Part shown: positions 56,736-64,000 of the stretch, in pieces
Layout of the letters: every line of letters begins with the position of its first letter
How positions within the stretch are numbered: position 1 is the stretch's first letter
DNA from: Paenibacillus paridis
Lineage (GTDB): Bacteria > Bacillota > Bacilli > Paenibacillales > Paenibacillaceae
Assembly (NCBI RefSeq): GCF_006345825.1
Contig: NZ_VCIX01000091.1
Span: forward strand, 483,234 to 547,233
Direction: 5' to 3'
DNA: 64,000 nt
Position numbers and translations under genes: made by a program
Notes under the pieces: generated by a model
Databases searched by the model: none
What the model was told of the DNA's origin: nothing
The model's input: only the letters and a program-made list of their open reading frames with translations

Positions 56736-56747
56736 AGGAGTCGGAGC

Positions 56748-59150
56748 ATGTTGAATCATATTAGCATCGAGCAAGCGGTGCAGAAGCTGAATCCGCCGCA
56801 GCGGGATGCCGTTCAGGCAACGGACGGCCCTCTGCTTATTATGGCAGGAGCGGGCAGCGGCAAGACGCGCGTGCTTACGCACCGGATTGCTTACTTAATC
56901 GAAAAAAAGCGTGTAGCGCCTTGGAGCATACTGGCGATCACCTTTACCAATAAAGCCTCACGCGAGATGCAGGACAGGGTCAGTGCGCTTGTCGGGCCCT
57001 CGGGTCGGGACATTTGGGTGTCCACCTTCCACTCGATGTGCGTACGGATATTGCGCAGGGATATTGATCGGATCGGCTTCACTTCCAGCTTCTCTATTCT
57101 GGATTCCTCCGATCAGCTGTCGGTCATTCGCGGCTGCATGAAGGATATGAACATCGATACAAAGAAAGTGGAGCCGAAGGCCGTTCAGGCGGCGATTAGC
57201 GGGGCGAAGAATGAGCTGATCTCGCCGGAGCAATTCGAGCAGAAGGTCGGCGATTACTTCGAGGGCATCGTGGCTCAGGTCTTTACGAAATACCAGAAGA
57301 AGCTTAGAAGCAACAACTCGCTCGACTTTGACGATTTGATCATGATGACGATTCAATTGTTCAAGGATGTGCCGGAGGTGCTTGAGTTCTATCAGAACAA
57401 GTTCCGCTATATCCATGTCGATGAGTATCAGGATACGAACCGAGCGCAGTATATGCTTACTCGCATGCTGGCAGACAAGCACCATAATATATGCGTTGTC
57501 GGCGATAGCGATCAATCGATTTACCGCTGGCGCGGGGCCGACATTACGAATATTTTGAATTTTGAGGGCGATTATCCCGAGGCGCGCACGATCATGCTGG
57601 AGCAAAACTACCGCTCGACGGCAAATATTTTGGATGCGGCCAATGCGGTCATTAAGCTGAATACCGGCCGTAAGCCGAAGAAGCTATGGACGGATCAAGG
57701 CGCAGGCGATTTGATCTCCCTTTACCAGGCGGATACCGAGCATGATGAGGGGTATTTCGTAACGGGCGAGATTCGCAAAAACGTGAACGGCGGCCGCAAA
57801 TTTGCTGATCATGCGATTTTGTACCGAACGAATGCACAGTCCCGGGTAATTGAGGAAATACTAATCAAATCGGATATCCCGTATCAGATTGTCGGCGGCA
57901 TCAAGTTCTACGACCGCAAAGAGATCAAGGACTTGCTCGGCTATCTCAAGCTGGTCTCCAATCCGGATGACGATATTAGCTTGGTTCGTATTATCAATGT
58001 GCCGAAGCGTGGCATCGGGGATACGACGGTCGGGAAGCTGGCCGACGAGGCAGCCAGACGCGGAACGTCGATCTATCGGGTGTTAAACAACCTGGGCGAG
58101 GTTGAGGTGAATGGGCGGACAAGAACGCTGCTTCGCGAATTCTACGAGATCATCGATAACTTGACGCGTATGGTGGAATATTTATCGGTGACGGAACTGA
58201 CCGAGAAGGTGCTCGAGCTGTCCCAATACCGGATGGACCTGCATCAGGAGAATACGCTGGAATCAAAGGCCCGTCTTGAGAATATAGATGAGTTTCTGTC
58301 TGTGACGATGGACTTTGAGAAGCGGAACGAAGACCGGACGCTTGTTGCTTTCCTGACCGACCTTGCTTTGATTGCGGACATTGATTCATTGAACAAGGAC
58401 GAGGAAGAAGCGGAGAAAAACAAGGATGCCATTACGCTGATGACGATGCATAGCGCGAAAGGCTTGGAGTTTCCCGTGGTGTTCATCATCGGCATGGAGG
58501 AAAGCGTATTTCCGCACAGCCGCGCGCTGGCGGACAATGAGGAGCTTGAAGAGGAACGCCGTCTTGCTTATGTGGGCATTACGCGCGCGGAGAAGCGCTT
58601 GTACTTGACCTGCGCGCGCATGCGGACGCTATTCGGCCGCACGAGCAGCAACCTGCCCTCACGCTTTCTGCAGGAAATTCCAGAGAGCGTGAGGCAAGGA
58701 GCTTCAAGCGGCAGCGGCGGCTACGCACGCGCTGGAGCTGTTCGCAGTGGCGGCGTTAGCGTCACTGGCGGTACAGGCGGCGCGGCGCAAGGCGGAGCCA
58801 GCCGCGCCATGCCAGGGCGCGCGCCGGCAAGTGGCGCGCCTGGCGCAGGAGGCCGTTCCCCAGGTATGGGGGGAACGGGCCCGGCCGCGATGGGCGGCAG
58901 AGGCGGCGTGCGGGTTAGCACGCCGCTGCAGGACGCCGCTCGGGCGGCCCAAGGCAGTGGCGGCGGAGCGGGAGACGCCGCTTCCGGAAGCTTTGCTTCC
59001 GGCGAGAGAGTGTCCCATGGCAAATGGGGCATCGGCGTGATTGTTTCCGTGAAAGGGGCGGGCAAGGAGATGGAGCTGAATATTGCTTTCCCGGCGCCCG
59101 TCGGCATCAAACGTTTGCTTGCAAGCTATGCGCCCATTACGAAGGTATAA
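56748..59150 (+). CDS. pcrA: ATP-dependent DNA helicase PcrA
   Basis: Superfamily 1A 3'-5' helicase for repair and conflict resolution, 800 residues. Walker A AGAGSGKT (33-40), VDEYQDTN, GDSDQSIYRWRGA, ARLENIDEF, MTMHSAKGLEF and VGITRAEKRLYL are all present. After the helicase core (~650) comes a ~95-residue linker very rich in G, A, S and R. Then the C-terminal Tudor-like domain known to bind RNA polymerase (GERVSHGKWGIGVIVSV) ends the protein. The linker DNA (58.69-58.98 kb) is markedly GC-rich. ATG behind AAAGGAG. It forms an operon with ligA (42 bp). Confidence 0.97.
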   Translation: MLNHISIEQAVQKLNPPQRDAVQATDGPLLIMAGAGSGKTRVLTHRIAYLIEKKRVAPWSILAITFTNKASREMQDRVSALVGPSGRDIWVSTFHSMCVRILRRDIDRIGFTSSFSILDSSDQLSVIRGCMKDMNIDTKKVEPKAVQAAISGAKNELISPEQFEQKVGDYFEGIVAQVFTKYQKKLRSNNSLDFDDLIMMTIQLFKDVPEVLEFYQNKFRYIHVDEYQDTNRAQYMLTRMLADKHHNICVVGDSDQSIYRWRGADITNILNFEGDYPEARTIMLEQNYRSTANILDAANAVIKLNTGRKPKKLWTDQGAGDLISLYQADTEHDEGYFVTGEIRKNVNGGRKFADHAILYRTNAQSRVIEEILIKSDIPYQIVGGIKFYDRKEIKDLLGYLKLVSNPDDDISLVRIINVPKRGIGDTTVGKLADEAARRGTSIYRVLNNLGEVEVNGRTRTLLREFYEIIDNLTRMVEYLSVTELTEKVLELSQYRMDLHQENTLESKARLENIDEFLSVTMDFEKRNEDRTLVAFLTDLALIADIDSLNKDEEEAEKNKDAITLMTMHSAKGLEFPVVFIIGMEESVFPHSRALADNEELEEERRLAYVGITRAEKRLYLTCARMRTLFGRTSSNLPSRFLQEIPESVRQGASSGSGGYARAGAVRSGGVSVTGGTGGAAQGGASRAMPGRAPASGAPGAGGRSPGMGGTGPAAMGGRGGVRVSTPLQDAARAAQGSGGGAGDAASGSFASGERVSHGKWGIGVIVSVKGAGKEMELNIAFPAPVGIKRLLASYAPITKV

Positions 59151-59192
59151 GATTCATTTCTTATTTTGGACCATTAGAAGGAGGAGCCGCCC

Positions 59193-61217
59193 GTGAACGC
59201 TCAATTGGAGAAAATGCAACAGCTAATTGCGATCATTAACGAGCATAACTATAGCTATTACACGCTGGACCAGCCGACGGTCAGCGATGCGGATTATGAC
59301 AAGCTGTACGATGAGCTGGTTGCGCTGGAGGCGGAATCGGGAACTGTTTTGCCGGAGTCGCCTACCCAGCGGGTAGGCGGCGACTTGCTGAAGGGCTTTG
59401 AGCCTTACAAGCACCGTGCCCGCTTATGGAGCTTGGATAAGGCGCAGAACATCGAGGATCTGGTGACCTGGAATACAAGGCTGCTTAAAGCGGTGGCTGA
59501 CTATAACGCCAAAAATCCCGAAGTTGATCCGCTGCCGCAGCCAACCTATGTCGTTGAGCTAAAGTTTGACGGACTTACGCTTAACTTAACGTATGAGGAT
59601 GGCCAGTTGGTACAGGCGGCAACGCGTGGAAACGGCACGGTAGGCGAAGGGATCTTGCAGCAAGTCCGCACGATTCGTTCAGTACCGCTCACGATTCCTT
59701 TCACTAACGGCATAATCGAGGTCCAAGGCGAGGGCATTATGCAGCTTTCGGTGCTTGCGAAATATAACGAAACCGCGGTTGAACCGCTCAAAAATGCCCG
59801 AAATGCGGCTGCAGGAGCACTGCGCAACCTTAATCCGAAGGTGACCGCGGAGCGGAAACTGAATGCTTTCTTCTATAATATTGGCTACGCCGATGGGGTC
59901 GCTTTTGAGAACCATCAGGAAATGCAGCAGTTTCTAAAGGACAACCGCTTTAAGGTTAATCCTTACGTAACCTATCAGAGCACGATTGAAGAGGTTCAGG
60001 AAGAGCTGGTTCGGGTAACTGAGCAGCGCGATCAGCTGGATTTTCTAATCGATGGGGCCGTAATCAAGGTTGTGGATATCCGTACAAGGGAAGCGCTGGG
60101 GTATACGGATAAGTTTCCGCGATGGGCCGTGGCCTTTAAGTTCGAAGCAGAAGAGACGACGACGGTATTGGAGTCCGTATCCTGGGAGGTTGGCCGTACT
60201 GGCAAAATAACGCCGGTCGCCCGTGTAGAAGCCGTCGAGCTGGCAGGCGTTACCGTTCAGAACTGTACGCTCAACAATATTGGCGACATCGAACGCAAAA
60301 ACCTGAAGTTCGCACTCGGCACGCTTGTAACGATTCGCCGCTCGAATGACGTCATTCCGGAAATTCTAGGCAAAGCGGAGGAAGAGCCCGGCGAGGAAAT
60401 TATATTTCCGACGGAATGCCCATCCTGTGGGACTTTGCTTGAACAGCGTGGCGCCCATTTATTTTGCAACAATAAATTAGGCTGCCAGCCGCAAATTATT
60501 GGGCGCATTACGCATTTTGCCTCGCGTGATGCGATGGACATTGACACGTTCAGCGTCATGACGGCAGACCAGTTGTACAAGGATTGCGACGTACATGATC
60601 CCGCGGATCTATATGCGCTGAAGTATGATGATCTGATTAAGCTTGAACGCTTTGGGGAGAAAAAAGCGCTCAAGCTGCTTGCGGCCTTCGAGAAATCAAA
60701 GGACCGGGAGCTGTCTTCCTTCTTGTTCGCGCTCGGCATTCCGAATACGGGCAAGGCGACTACGAAATTGCTGGCTGACCACTATGGCAGCCTGGATGCG
60801 ATTATGAAGGCGGAAGCGGAGGAGCTTGTGACGCTTCCCGATATCGGCGGCATTGTCGCTGAGAGCATAGTCGGCTATTTTAGAGATCCGATCATTCTAG
60901 GAAGCATTGCCAGAATGCGCGAGCTAGGCGTGAAGGCGGAGGCAGAGCAGCAGCTTGTAGCGAGGAATGACAGTATTTTCAGCGGGAAAACAGTCGTGTT
61001 AACTGGAACTCTGCCTACGATGTCGCGGGATGAGGCGGCGAAGCTGCTCGAAGCATGCGGTGCCAAAATTTCGGGTAGCGTCTCCAAAAAAACCGATTTC
61101 GTCATTGCTGGCGAAGCTGCGGGAAGCAAGCTGACCAAGGCGCGCGAGCTTGGCATTATGGTAATAGAAGAAGAAGCTGAGCTCATGCGTTTGTTAGGCG
61201 AGACGGTCGATCTATAA
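59193..61217 (+). CDS. ligA: NAD-dependent DNA ligase, divergent type
   Basis: 674 residues. Ia domain at the N-terminus (YYTLDQPTVSDADYDKLYDEL). Nucleotidyl transferase with adenylation lysine K124 in KFDG. OB fold; four-cysteine zinc site (CPSCG...FCNNKLGC), helix-hairpin-helix region and C-terminal BRCT (GKTVVLTGTLPTMSRDEAAKLL). All domains are present, but motifs depart from the usual LigA wording: KFDGLTLNL in place of KIDGLA.SL, TRGNGTVGEG in place of TRGDG..GED, AFKFEAEE in place of AYKFPAEE. GTG start with GGAGGAG 7 nt upstream. It may be the essential replicative ligase or a second one occupying its usual place. Confidence 0.92.
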   Translation: MNAQLEKMQQLIAIINEHNYSYYTLDQPTVSDADYDKLYDELVALEAESGTVLPESPTQRVGGDLLKGFEPYKHRARLWSLDKAQNIEDLVTWNTRLLKAVADYNAKNPEVDPLPQPTYVVELKFDGLTLNLTYEDGQLVQAATRGNGTVGEGILQQVRTIRSVPLTIPFTNGIIEVQGEGIMQLSVLAKYNETAVEPLKNARNAAAGALRNLNPKVTAERKLNAFFYNIGYADGVAFENHQEMQQFLKDNRFKVNPYVTYQSTIEEVQEELVRVTEQRDQLDFLIDGAVIKVVDIRTREALGYTDKFPRWAVAFKFEAEETTTVLESVSWEVGRTGKITPVARVEAVELAGVTVQNCTLNNIGDIERKNLKFALGTLVTIRRSNDVIPEILGKAEEEPGEEIIFPTECPSCGTLLEQRGAHLFCNNKLGCQPQIIGRITHFASRDAMDIDTFSVMTADQLYKDCDVHDPADLYALKYDDLIKLERFGEKKALKLLAAFEKSKDRELSSFLFALGIPNTGKATTKLLADHYGSLDAIMKAEAEELVTLPDIGGIVAESIVGYFRDPIILGSIARMRELGVKAEAEQQLVARNDSIFSGKTVVLTGTLPTMSRDEAAKLLEACGAKISGSVSKKTDFVIAGEAAGSKLTKARELGIMVIEEEAELMRLLGETVDL

Positions 61218-61233
61218 CGGAATAGCATAAAAT

Positions 61234-61271
61234 TAAAAAGGCAGGCCGAATTCGGCCTGCCGTTTTTTTTT
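61234..61271. terminator. terminator between convergent ligA and GGDEF-EAL gene
   Basis: Perfect palindrome GGCAGGCCGAATTCGGCCTGCC followed by G and T9 on the plus strand, with AAAAAG on the left. Confidence 0.92.
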
Positions 61272-61293
61272 GACCCCGAGGGTGTATATTTCA

Positions 61294-63525
61294 CTATACA
61301 TGTGACTCCACAGGAACGATGCTAAGGATTTCTAACGCTAGCAATGACCTAATCTGGTCCGCGGCAACAGGACGCGAGAAGAGATAGCCCTGCAGTCGAT
61401 CGCAGCCAAAAGCGGCCAATTGGGCGTGTTGGGAGGTTAGCTCAACGCCCTCCGCAAGCACATCTAGCTTAAGGCTGTGAGCCAGCTCAATAATCGAATG
61501 AACGATGGAGCTCCCGGTCGTTTCTTTCGACATTTCACGAATAAATGACTTGTCTATTTTCAACGTATCAAGCGGAAGCTTCTGCAAATAATGAAGCGAG
61601 CTGTAGCCCGTTCCAAAATCATCAATAGCGATACGAACGCCCAGCGTTTTTAGCTTGTGAAGCTTTTGGATGACTTGCTCGGTGCCTTGCAAGCCGATGC
61701 TCTCGGTAATCTCCAGCTCAAGCAGGGAAGGAGGAAGCTGGCTTTCCACCAGAATCAATCGGATTGTCTCAAATAAGCCTTCATCCTGGAATTGCTTCAT
61801 CGAGATATTGACGGCGATCGTAATCGGAGCCAGTCCTTCATTTATCCAGCCTTTCGTTTGAAAGCATGCTTCCCGTAAGACCCATTCCCCCAGCTTCGTA
61901 ATCATGCCCGTTTCCTCGGCAAGCGGGATGAACTCAACAGGCGATATGAGACCGCGCTCCGGATGTTCCCATCTCACAAGCGCTTCTACCCCTGTGATCC
62001 TGCCCGTGGCAGCGTCAGCTTGCGGCTGATAATGCAGGGTGAATTCTTTGTTTGTTAATGCTTCTCTTAATTCCTTTTCCATCGTCGTTCTTCTAATAAT
62101 AGCTTCGTTCATCTCTGCATTGAAAAATAGCATCCCGTTCTTGCCTTGTTCCTTGACACGATACATCGCAATATCCGCATATTGTACGAGCTGTTCAAGC
62201 TCGGTCCCATGGTCGGGATATAAGCTGATTCCTATGCTGACCGTAGTATGGATAATATGATTTTCATATAGGACGGGCTCGATGACGGTTTCCTGAACGT
62301 GAAGAGCTAGCTGCTCCGCTTCTTCCGCGTCCGCATGGGCAAGCAGGATGATGAATTCATCACCGCTAAGCCTGGAAATAATTCCTTTGCTGCCGATGCA
62401 ATCTTGCATTCGCATTGCCGTTTGCCTAAGGAGCCAGTCTCCCGCCTGATGGCCAAGTGAATCATTAATGAGCTTAAATCGGTCTAAATCAACAAACAAG
62501 AGGGCGAAGGACTGTTCGGTATCTGCTTGAGTGCAGCTATTTAGCGTTTCCGTCAAGGTTTCGAAAAAATGATGCCGATTTGGAAGGCCGGTCAAGGTGT
62601 CGAAATAGGCAATATGCCGAATGGTATCCATAGATTGTTTTTTGGCAGTTATGTCTTGGGCGATAACATAGACACCTACCAGCTGCTGTTCGACCGTGAT
62701 TGGTATAACGGTGGTTTGCAGATAGACCGTGGTTCCAGACTTATGGGTGAAAGTAGTTTCGCCATTCAGCGTATGACCTGCTTTAAGCTGAGAGAACGGA
62801 TCAGACGAAGAATTATTTATCGTATGATTGATTAAATCATCGAAGGTTTTTCCTTTGAGTTCCATCCAGGTAAAACCAGTGATTCTCTCCATTGCCGGAT
62901 TCACGCTCAACAGCTGCCCGTCGAGATTGAACCAAAAAACAATATCCGGATTGTGCTCATATAAGGATTTGAATCGCTGTTCGCTTACCTCAAGCCGTTT
63001 CTCTGCCCATTTGCTTTGAGTAATATCATGGATGACCAGCATATAACCTTCTAGTTTCCGTAAAGTGAGAATAGGCTTTCCGGTAATCCGGACAATGCTG
63101 CCGGCTTTGCCTTCGTTAGGCACTAACCAAAGCTCTTGGGTAGTTAGCTCTGCTCCCTGTATAAGCTGTTGCAATGGTTCAAGGTTGAACGGGAGTTTTG
63201 TAACGCCATTAACATGAAAAAAAGCGGGCGAGTTTCCATTCGTGCTTGTATTATTGATTTGGTATCCGTACTTGGCTGCGGCATCATTATGCAGAATAAG
63301 CTGCCCATCCAGTCCGAAAATGACAATCCCTTCATCCATATGGCTAAATAGAAGCTTGCTGCTGGGGTGATATAGCTTACTGCAAACTTGCTTTCTAATA
63401 TAGTAAAGAATAATGAGGGCCAGTAAACTGGCAACCAAGGCAACAACGATATATTCGTTCCAGTGGGAACTTTCGAGCCATAGAGGCGAAAGTGCCGCAT
63501 GATGCATGTAAAACAATGTGGACAC
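61294..63525 (-). CDS. membrane PAS-PAS-GGDEF-EAL cyclic-di-GMP protein
   Basis: 743 residues. One transmembrane helix (IVVALVASLLALIILYYI), PAS-like domain (~60-170), second PAS (~185-300, PDIVFWFNLDGQLLSVNPAMERITG). GGDEF domain with SGDEF near 387. EAL domain with EALVRWEHP near 511 and the catalytic set ELEITES, IAIDDFGTGYSSL, LKIDKSFI, AEGVE and QGYLFSRP. All EAL metal and lysine residues look intact, so phosphodiesterase activity is likely; SGDEF variants can be active cyclases or only GTP sensors. The start is uncertain: GGGGGAG is one base before this GTG but 10 nt before a TTG three codons on (63516), which may be the real start. Convergent with ligA; divergent from the rRNA operon. 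Confidence 0.9.
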   Translation of the reverse strand: MSTLFYMHHAALSPLWLESSHWNEYIVVALVASLLALIILYYIRKQVCSKLYHPSSKLLFSHMDEGIVIFGLDGQLILHNDAAAKYGYQINNTSTNGNSPAFFHVNGVTKLPFNLEPLQQLIQGAELTTQELWLVPNEGKAGSIVRITGKPILTLRKLEGYMLVIHDITQSKWAEKRLEVSEQRFKSLYEHNPDIVFWFNLDGQLLSVNPAMERITGFTWMELKGKTFDDLINHTINNSSSDPFSQLKAGHTLNGETTFTHKSGTTVYLQTTVIPITVEQQLVGVYVIAQDITAKKQSMDTIRHIAYFDTLTGLPNRHHFFETLTETLNSCTQADTEQSFALLFVDLDRFKLINDSLGHQAGDWLLRQTAMRMQDCIGSKGIISRLSGDEFIILLAHADAEEAEQLALHVQETVIEPVLYENHIIHTTVSIGISLYPDHGTELEQLVQYADIAMYRVKEQGKNGMLFFNAEMNEAIIRRTTMEKELREALTNKEFTLHYQPQADAATGRITGVEALVRWEHPERGLISPVEFIPLAEETGMITKLGEWVLREACFQTKGWINEGLAPITIAVNISMKQFQDEGLFETIRLILVESQLPPSLLELEITESIGLQGTEQVIQKLHKLKTLGVRIAIDDFGTGYSSLHYLQKLPLDTLKIDKSFIREMSKETTGSSIVHSIIELAHSLKLDVLAEGVELTSQHAQLAAFGCDRLQGYLFSRPVAADQIRSLLALEILSIVPVESHV

Positions 63526-63680
63526 ACTCCCCCGTTAGCTATAATGCATGGTGTTTGATTACGTTTAAGCAGACATATTATTCCTCATGTTAAATTCATT
63601 GAGAATGATTGTCAATTATAATGCTGGCATTCAAGAAGATGCGAAAAAGGAAAGTGAAGCAAACTGTAAAAAATTACAAC

Positions 63681-63709
63681 TTGTATTATGCAAACGTAAG
63701 TGATATATT
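63681..63709 (+). promoter_or_regulatory. rrn promoter P1 candidate
   Basis: TTGTAT, 17-bp spacer, TATATT; upstream A/T-rich stretch GTAAAAAATTACAA could act as an UP element. Confidence 0.55.
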
Positions 63710-63778
63710 ATTTCTTGTCGCTTCTGAGGCACAGACAAACAAGCTTAATGAGACACAAACAAATGTGAAACAAAAAGC

Positions 63779-63807
63779 TTGACACTGTGAAACGAAGATG
63801 ATAATAT
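63779..63807 (+). promoter_or_regulatory. rrn promoter P2
   Basis: Perfect TTGACA, 17-bp spacer, TAATAT; about 120 bp before the mature 16S end, as in tandem Bacillus rrn promoters. Confidence 0.7.
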
Positions 63808-63925
63808 AACTTCTTGTCACCGACAAAATGTGACAAAACAAGTTCTTTGAAAACTGAACAAATGGATCACGTCGATCCGATAATGTTTTAAAATAGCTAG
63901 TTAAGTTATGAGCAATTCAAACACC

Positions 63926-64000
63926 AATTTGGAGAGTTTGATCCTGGCTCAGGACGAACGCTGGCGGCGTGCCTAATACATGCAAGTCGAGCGGAGTTGA
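63926..64000 (+). rRNA. 16S ribosomal RNA, 5' end (cut by window edge)
   Basis: The universal 16S start GAGAGTTTGATCCTGGCTCA and following GACGAACGCTGGCGGCGTGC are present. The text up to GTCGAGCGGAGTTGA fits Paenibacillus-type 16S. The start was set by aligning GAGTTTG with E. coli positions 9-15. Confidence 0.97.

Larger units (their letters stand above)
63526..63925. other. rRNA operon upstream and leader region
   Basis: 400 bp without a gene. It holds two promoters (63681-63709 and 63779-63807), repeated TGTGAAAC/TGACAAAA words, and the AGTTCTTTGAAAACTGAAC leader word typical of Bacillales rrn operons (63841-63859, boxA-like). Confidence 0.7.

Noticed and set aside
27786..56747. Prophage or integrative element in the pcrB-pcrA block
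   Set aside because: No integrase, structural phage gene, conjugation gene, tRNA or flanking direct repeat was seen.
58704..59110. Several overlapping frames in the GC-rich end of pcrA
   Set aside because: Low-complexity GC-rich DNA opens all frames; the pcrA frame continues into a conserved Tudor-like domain.

Overview
The window is chromosomal DNA from a Gram-positive, endospore-former-type Firmicute, most likely Paenibacillus or a close relative. The evidence is the 16S rRNA 5' end at the right edge, the ftsEX-side M23 peptidase / CtpB / MinJ gene order followed by uvrB-uvrA, PcrB together with PcrA and LigA, S-layer homology (SLH) anchored giants, copper-amine-oxidase stalk domains, and frequent GTG/TTG starts behind strong GGAGG sites. 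No transposase, integrase, tRNA or CRISPR array was seen.

Layout. 0-4.1 kb: end of a cell-division/cell-wall cluster (EnvC-like M23 peptidase, C-terminal processing protease, MinJ-like PDZ membrane protein). 4.2-12.9 kb: a 2330-residue LPXTG surface protein with seven SdrD-type B repeats on the minus strand, divergent from a response regulator with a SARP/BTAD-type output. 13.1-18.1 kb: uvrB-uvrA. 18.1-27.8 kb: housekeeping and small-function genes (hypothetical protein, DUF2759-like membrane protein, sugar isomerase/epimerase-like TIM barrel, HtrA-like protease, copper-amine-oxidase-stalk protein, U32/DUF3656 protein, pcrB). 27.9-29.0 kb: three small membrane proteins on the minus strand. 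29.3-52.2 kb: a 23-kb run of three giant exported proteins (about 1743, 2544 and 3014 residues; the last two carry SLH domains) ending in an 18-bp-spaced exported trypsin-like protease. 52.4-56.7 kb: a hybrid histidine kinase with two kinase modules and a second REC-SARP regulator. 56.7-61.2 kb: pcrA-ligA. 61.3-63.5 kb: a PAS-GGDEF-EAL protein. 63.7-64 kb: tandem promoters, leader and start of a 16S rRNA gene.

The main biological point is that pcrB and pcrA, which are adjacent in Bacillus subtilis, are here 29 kb apart. The block between them is a cell-surface system: small membrane proteins, three giant exported proteins, a protease, and a two-component system. A paralogue of its response regulator sits 40 kb away beside the other giant surface gene, which itself lies between minJ and uvrBA. 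This suggests that two surface-protein loci, each with a REC-SARP regulator, were placed into conserved housekeeping neighbourhoods. No sortase gene is in the window, so the LPXTG protein depends on one encoded elsewhere; SLH proteins would bind pyruvylated secondary wall polymer.
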